A DNA stretch of 64,000 nucleotides from Candidatus Bathyarchaeota archaeon (GCA_026014665.1 JAOZHX010000008.1:124001-188000), one strand, 5' to 3'. Positions 43,824-53,241 are shown, counted from the first letter of the stretch. The notes: a model not told the origin generated them from the sequence alone. Translations and numbers: made by a program.

Positions 43824-44273
43824 CTATCCTACTATTTGCGTTATTTCCTTTATTATTGTCCCTTCGACATGACGGGTCCAAAGCATCTCTGGCACGTCTA
43901 TAGCAAGAAACAGCCAAGTAAGCAGAATCGTTTCAGCCGCCGCTACGGCAATATTCTGTATCCATTTTCCAATCCCAACGTGCACTGTGAAATCGTTAGG
44001 CTGCCCGGCAACGAGAATGCTAAACGCCCTATCAGCAGTGATTATATCCCTTAGTATTCCTGCCTTCTGTGCTTGAATCACGATCCCTAACGGTGCAGAA
44101 GTCATCTGCGTTTTATATCCCTCGCTATTCAATTGTTGTACTATTTGATTCGCTAGCTGGTTCAAATCCCTGTTTTTCCCTGTAAAATGTAATATTTTTT
44201 CAGAAACCATAACAAACACAGTCAGCATTAATGTTAGGCTACTTAAAAAGAAAATGTGATTGCTCTTGGTCAA
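43824..44273 (-). CDS. Small membrane protein with extracytoplasmic or cytoplasmic alpha/beta domain
   Basis: The 149-residue protein has an N-terminal helix (about 8-24), an 80-residue alpha/beta domain (DLNQLANQIVQQLNSEGYKTQM; FSILVAGQPNDFTVHVGIG) and a second hydrophobic helix (about 107-124). I recognise no family. The TTG start follows an in-frame stop; M17 is an alternative. It is 61 bases downstream of the end-to-start spacing of the M48 gene on the same strand, so they may be co-transcribed. Confidence 0.48.
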   Translation of the reverse strand: MTKSNHIFFLSSLTLMLTVFVMVSEKILHFTGKNRDLNQLANQIVQQLNSEGYKTQMTSAPLGIVIQAQKAGILRDIITADRAFSILVAGQPNDFTVHVGIGKWIQNIAVAAAETILLTWLFLAIDVPEMLWTRHVEGTIIKEITQIVG

Positions 44274-44334
44274 TCACAGATGATTCATTCTTTTTAGCCC
44301 TTGATCTTTATTTGCTCTTTAACTGAGCTGAGAT

Positions 44335-45744
44335 TTAAGAAAAGCTTTGGATGAAACCTCTCGTTACTTCGCTTGCTGATTTAATAAGAGGATGCTTAAT
44401 CTCTGCAGTCCCCAAATTACGCAGCCTAGCTATTCTAAAGTAAATGGGTGGATGAGGATCCATACTTAGCCATTCTTGAATACGAAATGAAGGCACCCGC
44501 TCATAAAGTAGTCTTTGAAATCCTATTTTTTCCAGTGCATCAGCTAAAACTTTCGGTTCACCTATAACCATAGCTGAAATCAAATCAGCTCTGGCTTCGA
44601 AGAACTTGGCTATAAAATAGGTCAACGTCAGCAATGCCCATAAGTAAATGAACAGCAACAAGAAAGAGGTGGTCGGTAGCAACCCGAAAACCACGTAGAA
44701 CCAGAAGAGGTACTGTACTGCTGACAACCCATACAACCATAAAGGATCGCGTCCCTTCAAATGGCCGAACTCATGCCCCAAGACACTCACAATTTCCTCA
44801 TCGCCGAGCTGCAAAAACGTCCCAGTAGTTATCAACACCACGCCTCGGCTGGGGCTGGGACCCGAAGCAGCTGCGTTGGGGAGCAAAGTGTTGGATACGA
44901 CAATTTGGGGAACCTTGTAACCGAACCTGTCAGCAGTCTGCTTCACGATGTCATAGACATTAACTTTGCGGCTAATGAGATCTTCGGGTTTGCAATCAAT
45001 CCCTGCCTCAGAGAAGATTTTATGCGCTGTCTGGCAGTCCAGTTCGCCGTTCTGTGCGATTGTTTCTTTGTAAATCTGCCTCTTGAGGTCTGCAACTTTT
45101 TCTTTTGATATTTTCTGAAGTGGGTTGTCTTGACCAGCAGAAAGCGGGTACTGAAGAATGTGGATATAGGGATTTTTCTTGGTTATGTGCCAGTCTGCTG
45201 TCCTAGCGATTATTTTATTTGAGTAAAAGACGAAGATGAATTGTATTGCGAGCAGAACTATGGGGACTAATGGCCCTATTATGAAAAAGAGGAATATTCC
45301 GACAGTCATAAAAATAGCTATGAGAAGAATCTGCGTTTCCAAAAAGATACGGCGCAAGGACTTGTTTTCTTTTCCTGAAACAGTTTCAGGTACTATTGAT
45401 TCGCCTTCCCTCCATGCGAAGAAGATACTATTCTTTCTGATCTGTTCTTCGAACATGTTTATTGCAATATCAATGTCTTCTTTAGATTTCAAAATTTCTT
45501 TCTCTGAAATCATTCCGCTAAGAGGCTCAATAGATAGGTTAATAATCTTATCACCTGAAGCCTTAACCAGCAGGTTTCTTTTTCCAGAAGAATCTATGAC
45601 CGAATAACTGATAAAAAAGGAGCCTACGGAAATGTCTGCAAATCGATCTTTTTGAGGGAGCAGGTAAAATTCGTAAATGTATTCATACAACTTTGTAACA
45701 TAACTATTAGGAACTTCAGGAATAATATTATACGAATACACCAT
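44335..45744 (-). CDS. Membrane M48-family zinc metalloprotease (HtpX-like), copy 2
   Basis: This 469-residue protein is a close paralogue of the protein at 1472-2926, colinear from the first residues (LPQKDRFADI against LPQKQRFANI) to the C-terminus (KHPLIKSASEVTRGFI). HEFGH is at about 324-328, with the Glu of FFEARADLISAM about 60 residues on. SNTLLPNAAASGPSPSRG precedes the zinc site. The same two N-terminal and two later membrane segments are present. It lies between repeat copies A and B. Two paralogous quality-control proteases in one 45-kb stretch imply duplication. Confidence 0.88.
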   Translation of the reverse strand: MVYSYNIIPEVPNSYVTKLYEYIYEFYLLPQKDRFADISVGSFFISYSVIDSSGKRNLLVKASGDKIINLSIEPLSGMISEKEILKSKEDIDIAINMFEEQIRKNSIFFAWREGESIVPETVSGKENKSLRRIFLETQILLIAIFMTVGIFLFFIIGPLVPIVLLAIQFIFVFYSNKIIARTADWHITKKNPYIHILQYPLSAGQDNPLQKISKEKVADLKRQIYKETIAQNGELDCQTAHKIFSEAGIDCKPEDLISRKVNVYDIVKQTADRFGYKVPQIVVSNTLLPNAAASGPSPSRGVVLITTGTFLQLGDEEIVSVLGHEFGHLKGRDPLWLYGLSAVQYLFWFYVVFGLLPTTSFLLLFIYLWALLTLTYFIAKFFEARADLISAMVIGEPKVLADALEKIGFQRLLYERVPSFRIQEWLSMDPHPPIYFRIARLRNLGTAEIKHPLIKSASEVTRGFIQSFS

Positions 45745-46006
45745 AGCTCAACTCAGCCTTCTAAAATCCTCATCATCCTTAAAAATAGTCTCTCCCTCGT
45801 TATTATCTCTTAGCAATAATCATCAAATTCCAAAACAAAAAGGGTTTGGATATTGTGGGGCTTTTGCCATTGTTTACTCCTTAAGTCCTAAATAAGTGTT
45901 TAATCAGATTATCATATTCAAAAATATCTTCGTTTGATCTGTAGATTTTCATAATTCATCAATACTTAAATCTGAGCCAATACAGATAATCAGTGATGTA
46001 TTTTTT

Positions 46007-46921
46007 ATGCTTAACCTTCTAAGTAGCCTGTTAAACCCGACAGGTAATCTAACAATAAGCGTTATTTTGGGAACCGCATTTATCTTAGGTTTTTTACACG
46101 GTATAACACCCGACGAACACACTTGGCCTATAACATTCAGCTACGCCATCGGAAGCTACAGTACCAGAGGTGGGATGAAATCGGGCTTCATGTTTTCTCT
46201 GGGGTTTATTGTTCAGCGAGGGATACTAACAACCCTTGGCTTTCTAGGACTCGCTGCCATCTACCAAACGTATGACTTAAACGGACCGGTCTACATAGTC
46301 GTGGGTGCCGTCATGATTATTGCTGGATCTTACATCATTAAAGGTCGTTATCTGCATTTACCATTTGATTTTCTGCTTGAACGCAAACATCATACGATGA
46401 AGACAGAAAAAACTTCTTTCCATGAGACCGATTTAAAGCCGATTCAGCCAAGACTGGCAGTTTTGCATGGTTTCATTGCTGGTTGGGGGTTCGGTGCCTA
46501 CTCAACTATCATAACTTTCATACTTACACCTCAGCTGCCAGGGTTGATTTATGCACCTCTTCCCGGCTTGGTATTTGGCTTTGGTACGATGTGCATGCAG
46601 ATAGTCTTGGGCGGGGTATTCGCAAATATTATGCGAGTGAAACATCTTACAGTTGATCAAATTAAGTATGTTGGAAGGTCGGCTGCTGGTCGGACTCTGT
46701 ATTATGGAGGTGCATTGTTTGCAATTATTGGCATACTAATTACTGCATTTCCAATTTTAGATAAAATTGCGATAAATACGGGAAGCACTATACCTAACTT
46801 GAACTCAATTAACATTTCAACATTTCTCGTCATCGTCGTGATTGGTTTGATAGGATTTGGCAGCATCTACAGAGCGTTTAAGGATATAAATAAGAGCAAG
46901 CATGAGGCCAAATCAAGATAA
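46007..46921 (+). CDS. NicO/UreH-like membrane transporter
   Basis: The 304-residue protein has about six to seven membrane helices. The first contains LGFLHGITPDEHTWPITF with His31, Asp36, Glu37 and His38, resembling the HxxxxDH metal motif of nickel/cobalt (NicO, RcnA) and urease-accessory UreH-like transporters. A His-rich loop, RKHHTMKTEKTSFHET (about 126-141), may bind metal. LHGFIAGWGFGAYSTII opens the second half, matching the family's repeat. It probably moves Ni2+, Co2+ or a small anion. It is near repeat copy B and stands alone. Confidence 0.6.
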   Translation: MLNLLSSLLNPTGNLTISVILGTAFILGFLHGITPDEHTWPITFSYAIGSYSTRGGMKSGFMFSLGFIVQRGILTTLGFLGLAAIYQTYDLNGPVYIVVGAVMIIAGSYIIKGRYLHLPFDFLLERKHHTMKTEKTSFHETDLKPIQPRLAVLHGFIAGWGFGAYSTIITFILTPQLPGLIYAPLPGLVFGFGTMCMQIVLGGVFANIMRVKHLTVDQIKYVGRSAAGRTLYYGGALFAIIGILITAFPILDKIAINTGSTIPNLNSINISTFLVIVVIGLIGFGSIYRAFKDINKSKHEAKSR

Positions 46922-47224
46922 ACTTCAGATAGAAAGCAAACCGCACTTGTCCTGATTAATCACTTTTTACGAGTCGCTAATCGGAGATAACAACGACCAG
47001 TTTTGGAGTTAGCGCCATCATTAATCAAGAGAAGGCAAAGCACTTTTCTGCCTTAAGTTCTCTGTCACTCGAATTAAATTACTTCCAATATTAACTGAGA
47101 ACAAATTAACATCCGTGTTTTAGATATAAATTAAAAAATAGGGCTTAGGCGTCGTTCACCCGGTTGTTTGCATTATCGGCAGTTCCTGCCTCCTTCCCAA
47201 TGTACCACCTTTAGGCTCACCCAA
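46922..47224. other. Intergenic sequence before repeat copy B
   Basis: About 300 bases between the transporter gene and repeat copy B. It is AT-rich, with TTAGATATAAATTAAAAAA near 47118-47136. I see no gene or RNA here. Confidence 0.35.
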
Positions 47225-47396
47225 CATGCTACTACACTCGCATCGCGGCTGCTTTAACATGGTTCCATGTTGGGTGTGTGGGATGGTTTGCTTGTGCCAC
47301 ACAAAAAAGGGCAAAGGGAAACAGCTCGAACCCAAAAAGCAACCATCCCCGCAATCCATCGTGTGGCACCCAAAAAACCGCCACACACACATAAAG
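47225..47396 (+). repeat. Structured ~170-bp repeat, copy B (diverged)
   Basis: This copy has the same orientation as A but differs at many positions, while keeping the pairings. AACATGG/CCATGTT (47256-47262 with 47265-47271), ACACTC/GGGTGT (47234-47239 with 47272-47277, one G-T pair), GGGATGGTT/AACCATCCC (47280-47288 with 47341-47349) and GTGCCACAC/GTGTGGCAC (47294-47302 with 47361-47369) are all longer or as long as in A. Base changes within the third stem are paired on both sides, evidence that the structure is under selection. Confidence 0.8.
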
Positions 47397-47549
47397 CTAG
47401 CAAGTATCCATTGAAGTGAAACAAAAAACAACACTCAAAAAAGTCATAGACATCAACCTACTTACCTAGAAAAAATTAATCTAATGATAAAAGCGGCATC
47501 GCATAGAAATTCAAGAAAATAAAGAAAGATAAAATTTTTCAAAACACTA

Positions 47550-47972
47550 TCATTTTCGGCGACAGAACTCTTCCATTGTTGACATCAATGCTGGAACAGA
47601 GTAAACTATGTCTCTATCATCCACCATACCGACCAGAGCGCCATCCTTATCAACGATCGGTAAATGTTTGATATTCCAGTGTTTCATAAGTTTTGCTGCT
47701 TCTTCAACAGTCGCATTCTCATCGATTACAACAAGCGGATTTGTGTAGACCATGCGTGCGATTATGGTTCTAAGCGGGGTTCCTGCTTCGACCGCGCGGA
47801 TCAGCACATCTTTGACTGTAATTATACCTGTGGGTTTACCACTTTGTACGACCAAGACTGCGTCTTTGTCATATTTGTTCATAGTTGCGACCACTTCTTG
47901 CACTGATGTGTTGTTGTTTACTACTTTAACGTCTTTATTCATGATGTCTTTCACGAGGACATTGCTTGCCAT
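47550..47972 (-). CDS. CBS-pair protein, copy 2
   Basis: The 140-residue protein has two CBS motifs: VKDIMNKDVKVVNNNTSVQEVV with GIITVKDVLIRAVEAG, and YTNPLVVIDENATVEEAAKLM with HLPIVDKDGALVGMVDDRDIV. It probably binds an adenosine nucleotide and controls a partner. It is not closely similar to the copy at 32803. No operon partner is evident, as the adjoining gene at 48107 reads in the other direction. Confidence 0.88.
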   Translation of the reverse strand: MASNVLVKDIMNKDVKVVNNNTSVQEVVATMNKYDKDAVLVVQSGKPTGIITVKDVLIRAVEAGTPLRTIIARMVYTNPLVVIDENATVEEAAKLMKHWNIKHLPIVDKDGALVGMVDDRDIVYSVPALMSTMEEFCRRK

Positions 47973-48106
47973 TCAATTTTCACCTTAACGCTATGACAAA
48001 AGCAGTTGTTGTTTATCAATTTTACGATTATCGCATGCTAAAGCAGGCGCCAAAGCTTAAAGGCGATAAAATCCTCTTTAACATATAAGAAGGAGGCAAT
48101 TTACTT

Positions 48107-48613
48107 TTGACTGAAAACAACCCCCACGCCCAAGAATTCGGCTCCAGCTTAGACAAAGCGAAAAACTACGCAGAAGTATGGAACATTGTCAAAGACACCG
48201 TTGCCGTGGCTTTGGGCAAACGCAGAGACAGCATGATGCTTTTTTTAGACGACCTTCCCCTGCAGTTAGGCGCTTATTACCCAGTGGGAACCAACAACAT
48301 CGTCCTGAATCGCTCTTTGGTGGAGATTATCGAAGCAAACCTAAGCAATAAAGCTACCATAAATGCACTAATTTACAATCTATTGCTTCACGAATATTTA
48401 CATGCGCTTGGCGAAATGTCAGAAATGGATGTTCGCAAACAAGTACTCGAAGTGGCAAAGAAATGCTTCGGTGAACAACACCTCGCAACAGTGCTAGCAC
48501 GTAAATCACCATGGGTACTGCTCAAAGACATTCCTCTCCATCCCTTCAATGCTCCCAAGCGAGTCATGGAGATTGTTAAGGATTTTGAAAAAACAAGCAA
48601 GTACATAGTCTAA
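48107..48613 (+). CDS. Zincin-like protein with HExxH motif
   Basis: The 168-residue soluble protein has LLLHEYLHALGEM with His95, Glu96 and His99 in the HExxH motif and a later E/D/H possibility. The N-terminus is acidic (HAQEFGSSLDKAKNYAEVW). It resembles small archaeal putative metallopeptidases, not the M48 family. The TTG start has GGAGG 10 bases upstream. It reads away from the CBS gene. Without a clear third ligand, activity is not certain. Confidence 0.65.
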   Translation: MTENNPHAQEFGSSLDKAKNYAEVWNIVKDTVAVALGKRRDSMMLFLDDLPLQLGAYYPVGTNNIVLNRSLVEIIEANLSNKATINALIYNLLLHEYLHALGEMSEMDVRKQVLEVAKKCFGEQHLATVLARKSPWVLLKDIPLHPFNAPKRVMEIVKDFEKTSKYIV

Positions 48614-48797
48614 GCCGTCGCTAGCAAGGTTTCTTTGCTAGGCAACGCATATTTTTCATTCACCAAGCAACTTCTATATCAACAGCGCTAACACACAACA
48701 AATGAACTGTAAAACACTGAAAGTTGGCTGGTTGAGACCATTTTAAGCTAAAAAGTAAAAAACAGAGGTTTCCAGTCAACTGTTAGGCAATCCAGCG

Positions 48798-49775
48798 GTG
48801 TCTTTTAATTCAAAGCTTAAATGGCACCAAGACACTCTTTCACATCCCAGAGGAATCCATGTGTCTAATCAAATCATCCAAGACGGCGATTACGTGCTAA
48901 TCTATTTGGATGCGCGCCGAACTTACATGGTTAAAGTGCAATCTGGTCAAACTTTCCATACTCACAAAGGCTATTTGAAATTCGATGAACTCATCGGCAA
49001 GCAGTATGGCGAACCAATCAAAAGCAGCCTCGGCACCTACTTCACCACACTAAAACCGTCCTTAACTGACTACATCATGAAATCAAGCCGCAACACCCAG
49101 ATAATCTATCCTAAAGATGCGGCACTCATCGTCATGTTTAGCGGTATTGGACCTGGCAGTCGCGTTGTGGAATCTGGCACGGGCACGGGCTCCCTAACCA
49201 CTGCCCTAGCACATTATGTAGGTTCCACAGGAAAAGTCTATACCTATGAGTTGCGAAGCGAATTCCAAAAGACCGCTGCCAAAAATCTTCAGCGCTCCAA
49301 ACTAATCGATAACGTTGAATTAAAAAGTGGGGATATCACCCAAGGCATAGAAGAACGAGACTTAGATGCTGTGATTTTGGACCTTGCTGTTCCATGGCTT
49401 GTAGTGCCGCATGCTTACGAAGCGCTTAAACCCTCAGGTGTCCTTGTCTCGTTTAGCCCAACCATAGACCAGGTTGTAAAAACCACCGAGGCGCTCAAAG
49501 AAAACGGTTTTATCTTCATAGAAACCGTAGAACTCATAATGCGCTCAATGCAGGTTGAACGTGGAAAAACCAGACCTCAAACGTTAATGACTGGGCACAC
49601 AGGCTACATTACGCATGCACGAAAAATCTTCAAACCCCGACCTGAAGAAAAACCAAAAGAACCGTTACCCACCGAAGAAGCAACCTCGCAACCCCAAGAA
49701 TCAACTGAGCAACAACAAAATGAAATGGATTCGGCAGAACATCTGCCTAAACTTAGCTTTTACTCTTCGATTTAG
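48798..49775 (+). CDS. trmI: tRNA (adenine-N1)-methyltransferase, TrmI family
   Basis: The 325-residue protein has an N-terminal beta domain with YVLIYLDARRTYMVKV, then a SAM-binding Rossmann domain with IIYPKDAALIVMFSGIGPG and VVESGTGTGSLT (motif I). ILDLAVPW is motif IV. The pattern fits archaeal TrmI, which makes m1A57/58 in the T loop of tRNA. A Glu/Pro/Gln-rich tail of about 45 residues (EEKPKEPLPTEEATSQ) is extra and overlaps the convergent radical SAM gene by 23 bases. The GTG start is tentative. Confidence 0.88.
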   Translation: MSFNSKLKWHQDTLSHPRGIHVSNQIIQDGDYVLIYLDARRTYMVKVQSGQTFHTHKGYLKFDELIGKQYGEPIKSSLGTYFTTLKPSLTDYIMKSSRNTQIIYPKDAALIVMFSGIGPGSRVVESGTGTGSLTTALAHYVGSTGKVYTYELRSEFQKTAAKNLQRSKLIDNVELKSGDITQGIEERDLDAVILDLAVPWLVVPHAYEALKPSGVLVSFSPTIDQVVKTTEALKENGFIFIETVELIMRSMQVERGKTRPQTLMTGHTGYITHARKIFKPRPEEKPKEPLPTEEATSQPQESTEQQQNEMDSAEHLPKLSFYSSI

Positions 49776-51372
49776 CCTCTGGCATAGGTAAGCTCAGCGT
49801 CCAAACAGCCTGTTTGAGCTGTTCGCTTTTTTCACCGCGGGTTAGACCATAGTAGACACCTAGTATTTTGCCGAAGTATGGTATAATGAAGTTATCGAAG
49901 GTTTTGTAGAGTAGCGGATTGCTTAAGCGGTTTTCCAGGAAGGTCGGTTTCCAAATTTTTATGTTGTATTCCCAGCATTTGATGAAGAAATCCCATCGTG
50001 CCTTGGAAAGTGAATCCATTTCAGCGCCCTTCTTGTTCATGAGCACGCAGTTTTCAAGTGGCACGAAGAAGAGCGGTACATAGAATGCCTTGTAATCCTT
50101 GAGTTTATCCATCAACTCCAATGTCTGTAACATATCTTCTTCTTTCTCATCAGGCAAACCAATAATTAGAGTTGCGAGTGGGTACCAGTCGTTGTCGTTT
50201 AAGATGCCAAACGCGTTGGTAACTACGTCTTGCCATTGTTCAGGCTGGAATGGCAGCATCTTACCTGCCATATACTTCTTCATAAGGCGAGCACTGCCTG
50301 TTTCAATTCCTGTTTCAGCGGTAATTATGGGTTTTTTACCGAAGGAATACCAGCTTTTTTCTATGAGGATTTCGGCAAGTTCCCTAATCATGTTGGGGTC
50401 ATACCAAACAGGAGCCAGCGACATATGTGCTGCTTGTATACTCTTTACACCTGGATAATCGGCGACTGTTTTGAAGAGTTTGATAACTGCTTCTCGGTTG
50501 GGCACAAACTTGGGGTCTTTGGCACCATATAGGAACATGTCTTCAGTGATTAAGGTAATGTGGTCGCTGCCCTGTGCTACACTCAAAGCGACTTCCTTCA
50601 TGATTTTTTCAAGCGGCACATCTATTTTATGTTGCATGGTAGGCGTGCAGAACTGGCAGTTTCTACCACAACCCTTGCTAATTTCAACGGCACCATGAAT
50701 GGCAACGTTTTTGATGATGGGCATCTCTTGGTTATAGTTCCAGTTATCGAGTGTCTCGTCGGCTTTTGCGATGCGTGGCAGATGTTCGCCGTTTACAGCT
50801 TTTTTGAAAAGCTCAATGATTGGTCCGGGTCTGCCACCCATCAAAACGCAGTCTACACCATAGCTCTGCGAGACTCGTTGACGTTCAAGCTGCCAAGAAC
50901 CGTATCCGCCGACGATAATTTTGAGTTGAGGCTTGTATTTTTTGATGGCTGGGTGCGTGACCAATTTACGGAATTCGATTCTGTTCATTGGTTCCCCCCC
51001 GCCGACGATGGAACTGTAGGTTTTACTAACGTATCCCATGCCTGTGGGGTCCATGCTCGATATACCGACCACTTTGGTTTCTGGACCAATGAAGCTGTCT
51101 AAATCTTCAGGGTAAGCTACCGCGATATCGTTTGGAGAGAATCCACCTTCAATTAGAATGGATTCGACTTTCCGCAATCCATAAGGTGCGTAGCTTGCTT
51201 GTCCATCTGCCCGCTTTGGACGATGCGGATACAACGTTTTGCGTACGTAGGAAAGTGGGATGGGTCCTTTTCCAAAGCCGCCTACGAAGGCGATAAATGG
51301 ATTGTTTAGAAAGTCACTCATTTCGGTGGCGGATGCGGTGAGGACGATTTTTCTGCCCAATGCTTTTTGCAA
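49753..51372 (-). CDS. B12-binding-domain radical SAM protein
   Basis: The 539-residue protein has a cobalamin-binding-like N-terminal domain (about 70-200, with VVGISSMDPTGMG and KIIVGGYGSWQLE) and a radical SAM barrel with the [4Fe-4S] motif KGCGRNCQFC (Cys at about 235, 239 and 242). ITAETGIETGSARLMKKYM is typical of the family's second half. It uses SAM cleavage for methyl transfer or rearrangement; substrate unknown. The domain pair is common in archaeal and bacterial methylases. Confidence 0.85.
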   Translation of the reverse strand: MQKALGRKIVLTASATEMSDFLNNPFIAFVGGFGKGPIPLSYVRKTLYPHRPKRADGQASYAPYGLRKVESILIEGGFSPNDIAVAYPEDLDSFIGPETKVVGISSMDPTGMGYVSKTYSSIVGGGEPMNRIEFRKLVTHPAIKKYKPQLKIIVGGYGSWQLERQRVSQSYGVDCVLMGGRPGPIIELFKKAVNGEHLPRIAKADETLDNWNYNQEMPIIKNVAIHGAVEISKGCGRNCQFCTPTMQHKIDVPLEKIMKEVALSVAQGSDHITLITEDMFLYGAKDPKFVPNREAVIKLFKTVADYPGVKSIQAAHMSLAPVWYDPNMIRELAEILIEKSWYSFGKKPIITAETGIETGSARLMKKYMAGKMLPFQPEQWQDVVTNAFGILNDNDWYPLATLIIGLPDEKEEDMLQTLELMDKLKDYKAFYVPLFFVPLENCVLMNKKGAEMDSLSKARWDFFIKCWEYNIKIWKPTFLENRLSNPLLYKTFDNFIIPYFGKILGVYYGLTRGEKSEQLKQAVWTLSLPMPEAKSKSKS

Positions 51373-51492
51373 ACCTTTCTCTTCCTCGCAAATATCTTAA
51401 ATGAATGGTTCTTAGCCCTTTTAAGAATTACTATCGGTTAAGCGCTAAATTTTGCTAGGCGAGTACACTTTAATGATCATTCCACATGGTAG

Positions 51493-52752
51493 CTACCGGT
51501 ATAAGTTTCTTTTATTTGCAGTTATATAATTCAAAACAGCGCCGGCTGGAACAGTATAGAGAGAAATTACAAAAGAGCCAAAAACGTTTGTAGAGAGCCC
51601 AAACCAAAGATAGCGTATATCCATGTTATAGTAGAAATCTTTTGCAAGGAGTATCACTACTACATTAACAAAAGCTAAGGCAAACGCCAAACCTATGGAA
51701 AGGGCAATGGATTTTACCGTGATATAGACCTGTAATGGTCTTAGACGCATTACGATTTTGTGTGTCATATAGAAAGCAGCTACAATAGCCATAACGATTA
51801 ACAACCTAAATACAAAATACTCAACACTGAATGGGATAGGGGTTAAGTATATGCTAATCAACATGCCTATGAATGAAGTTGCCAACCCCAATATCGGACC
51901 TAATAACAGAATGGCCATGACCGCTGGAAAAACAGAGTCTAAGGACAAGTATTTGTAAAAAGGATAGCTAAGAATTGCTATGTTTTTTCTAATGATAAGA
52001 TCGAAAATTCCGTTAGCAATAAGTGAAAAGGCAACTATTATAATTATGAAGGCAAGAATCGATGTGATCACTCTTTTTTGAGTTCTAAAGAACGTGGGAA
52101 CGTAGAGCATTGAATACAAGTTGGATTCGTTTGCAAAAGTGTTTACTGTAGAAGATTGAGCAGAGTTCGACTGAAACAGTAACCGAATCTTTGGCGTGTT
52201 TAGGTACCACAGGACTATGCAATTGTAAACTATGCTTGTTATGCCATAGATTGGATTTGAAACAGCACCGATAATTCCTGCGACAAACAATACGATAAGG
52301 GTTTTTCTTGCCCACTCTTTAAGTTTCCATAAACCGTAAGCAAGAGTCACTTCCATGAACGATATAGCTAACCAAAGTACACCTAACCAAGCAACATCTG
52401 GAGAAACCATATACCTTCCGATAATTGCTCCTGAAAACCAAAAAGCCATAACTGCAGAAGCAAAATAAAATAACGCGCCAATAGCAGCAAACGCAACTAG
52501 CAATTCAAGCCCAAAGGGCAGTCTCTTAATTACTGAGGTAGTTAAGGGCGGAGGTGGCGGAGGATTAGGCGTTCTAAGTGTGTTTATTTCTAAACCGCAT
52601 TCAGGGCAATAGTCTATTTCCCTCTCCAATTGTGTTCCACATTTTGGGCAACTCTGAGGTATAATCAGTCGGTTTCCACAGCGAACACAGAATTTGTTTT
52701 TTGGCGGATTTATAGTTCCGCACATTATGCATCGAGTTTGCTGGTTTTCCAA
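51493..52752 (-). CDS. Multi-helix membrane protein with N-terminal double zinc ribbon
   Basis: The 419-residue protein starts with two zinc ribbons, CIMCGTINPPKNKFCVRCG and SCPKCGTQLEREIDYCPECG, then a PPPPP linker and eight or more membrane helices in several groups. The C-terminal half (about 225-419) has FSLIANGIFDLIIRKN and a VYITVKSIAL loop. The N-terminal ribbons face the cytoplasm and may recruit a partner. The family of membrane domains is not recognised. It is downstream of repeat copy C, about 190 bases away. Confidence 0.65.
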   Translation of the reverse strand: MENQQTRCIMCGTINPPKNKFCVRCGNRLIIPQSCPKCGTQLEREIDYCPECGLEINTLRTPNPPPPPPLTTSVIKRLPFGLELLVAFAAIGALFYFASAVMAFWFSGAIIGRYMVSPDVAWLGVLWLAISFMEVTLAYGLWKLKEWARKTLIVLFVAGIIGAVSNPIYGITSIVYNCIVLWYLNTPKIRLLFQSNSAQSSTVNTFANESNLYSMLYVPTFFRTQKRVITSILAFIIIIVAFSLIANGIFDLIIRKNIAILSYPFYKYLSLDSVFPAVMAILLLGPILGLATSFIGMLISIYLTPIPFSVEYFVFRLLIVMAIVAAFYMTHKIVMRLRPLQVYITVKSIALSIGLAFALAFVNVVVILLAKDFYYNMDIRYLWFGLSTNVFGSFVISLYTVPAGAVLNYITANKRNLYR

Positions 52753-52940
52753 GCGCTTCCCCGTTTTAGTTTGCTTCGATTTGTTTTTAACTCTTATGGT
52801 AAATTCTAAATGAATACTTCGGCGTCAATATACACCAAAAACTACCAATGGATCTACATATTTTGTACTGTGTTGCTATTTTTCCAAGTACTTACCTTTG
52901 ATTTCGAGGCTTTATCTTTTTAAGATTGGCTTTATTTTTG

Positions 52941-53112
52941 CTTTATGTGAATGTGACGGTTTTTTGGGTGCGACAAGATGGCTTATGAGTGTGGTTGCTT
53001 TTTGGGTTCGGGCGTTTTCTCTATGTCCTTTTCGGTGTGGCACAAGCAAACCACATTGCACACTCAACATGGGTCCATGTTAAAGCAGTCGCGATGTGAG
53101 TGTGGTAGCATG
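52941..53112 (-). repeat. Structured ~170-bp repeat, copy C
   Basis: The third copy, inverted with respect to A and B. It is 96/97 identical to A over 52973-53069. The hairpin AACATGG-GT-CCATGTT is kept with a changed centre. The last stem has one mismatch (GTGTGGCAC against GTGCGAC). T-rich GCTTTTTTTCC follows on the + strand, a possible terminator. It fills the gap between the zinc-ribbon membrane protein gene and the small gene after pyrG. Confidence 0.8.
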
Positions 53113-53241
53113 TTTGGACTGCTTTTTTTCCACAAGAATTATTAAACAGCATAAATGCCCTTCAAGGGGCTTAAGTTTTGCAATTCATAAGAAACTGCTA
53201 TAATCTTGATCATTGAGGAAAAAGTAGGCTATAAGAGAGAC

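Noticed and set aside
50099..51102. Several + strand frames inside the radical SAM gene
   Set aside because: The leftward protein has the CxxxCxxC motif and family sequence over its whole length.
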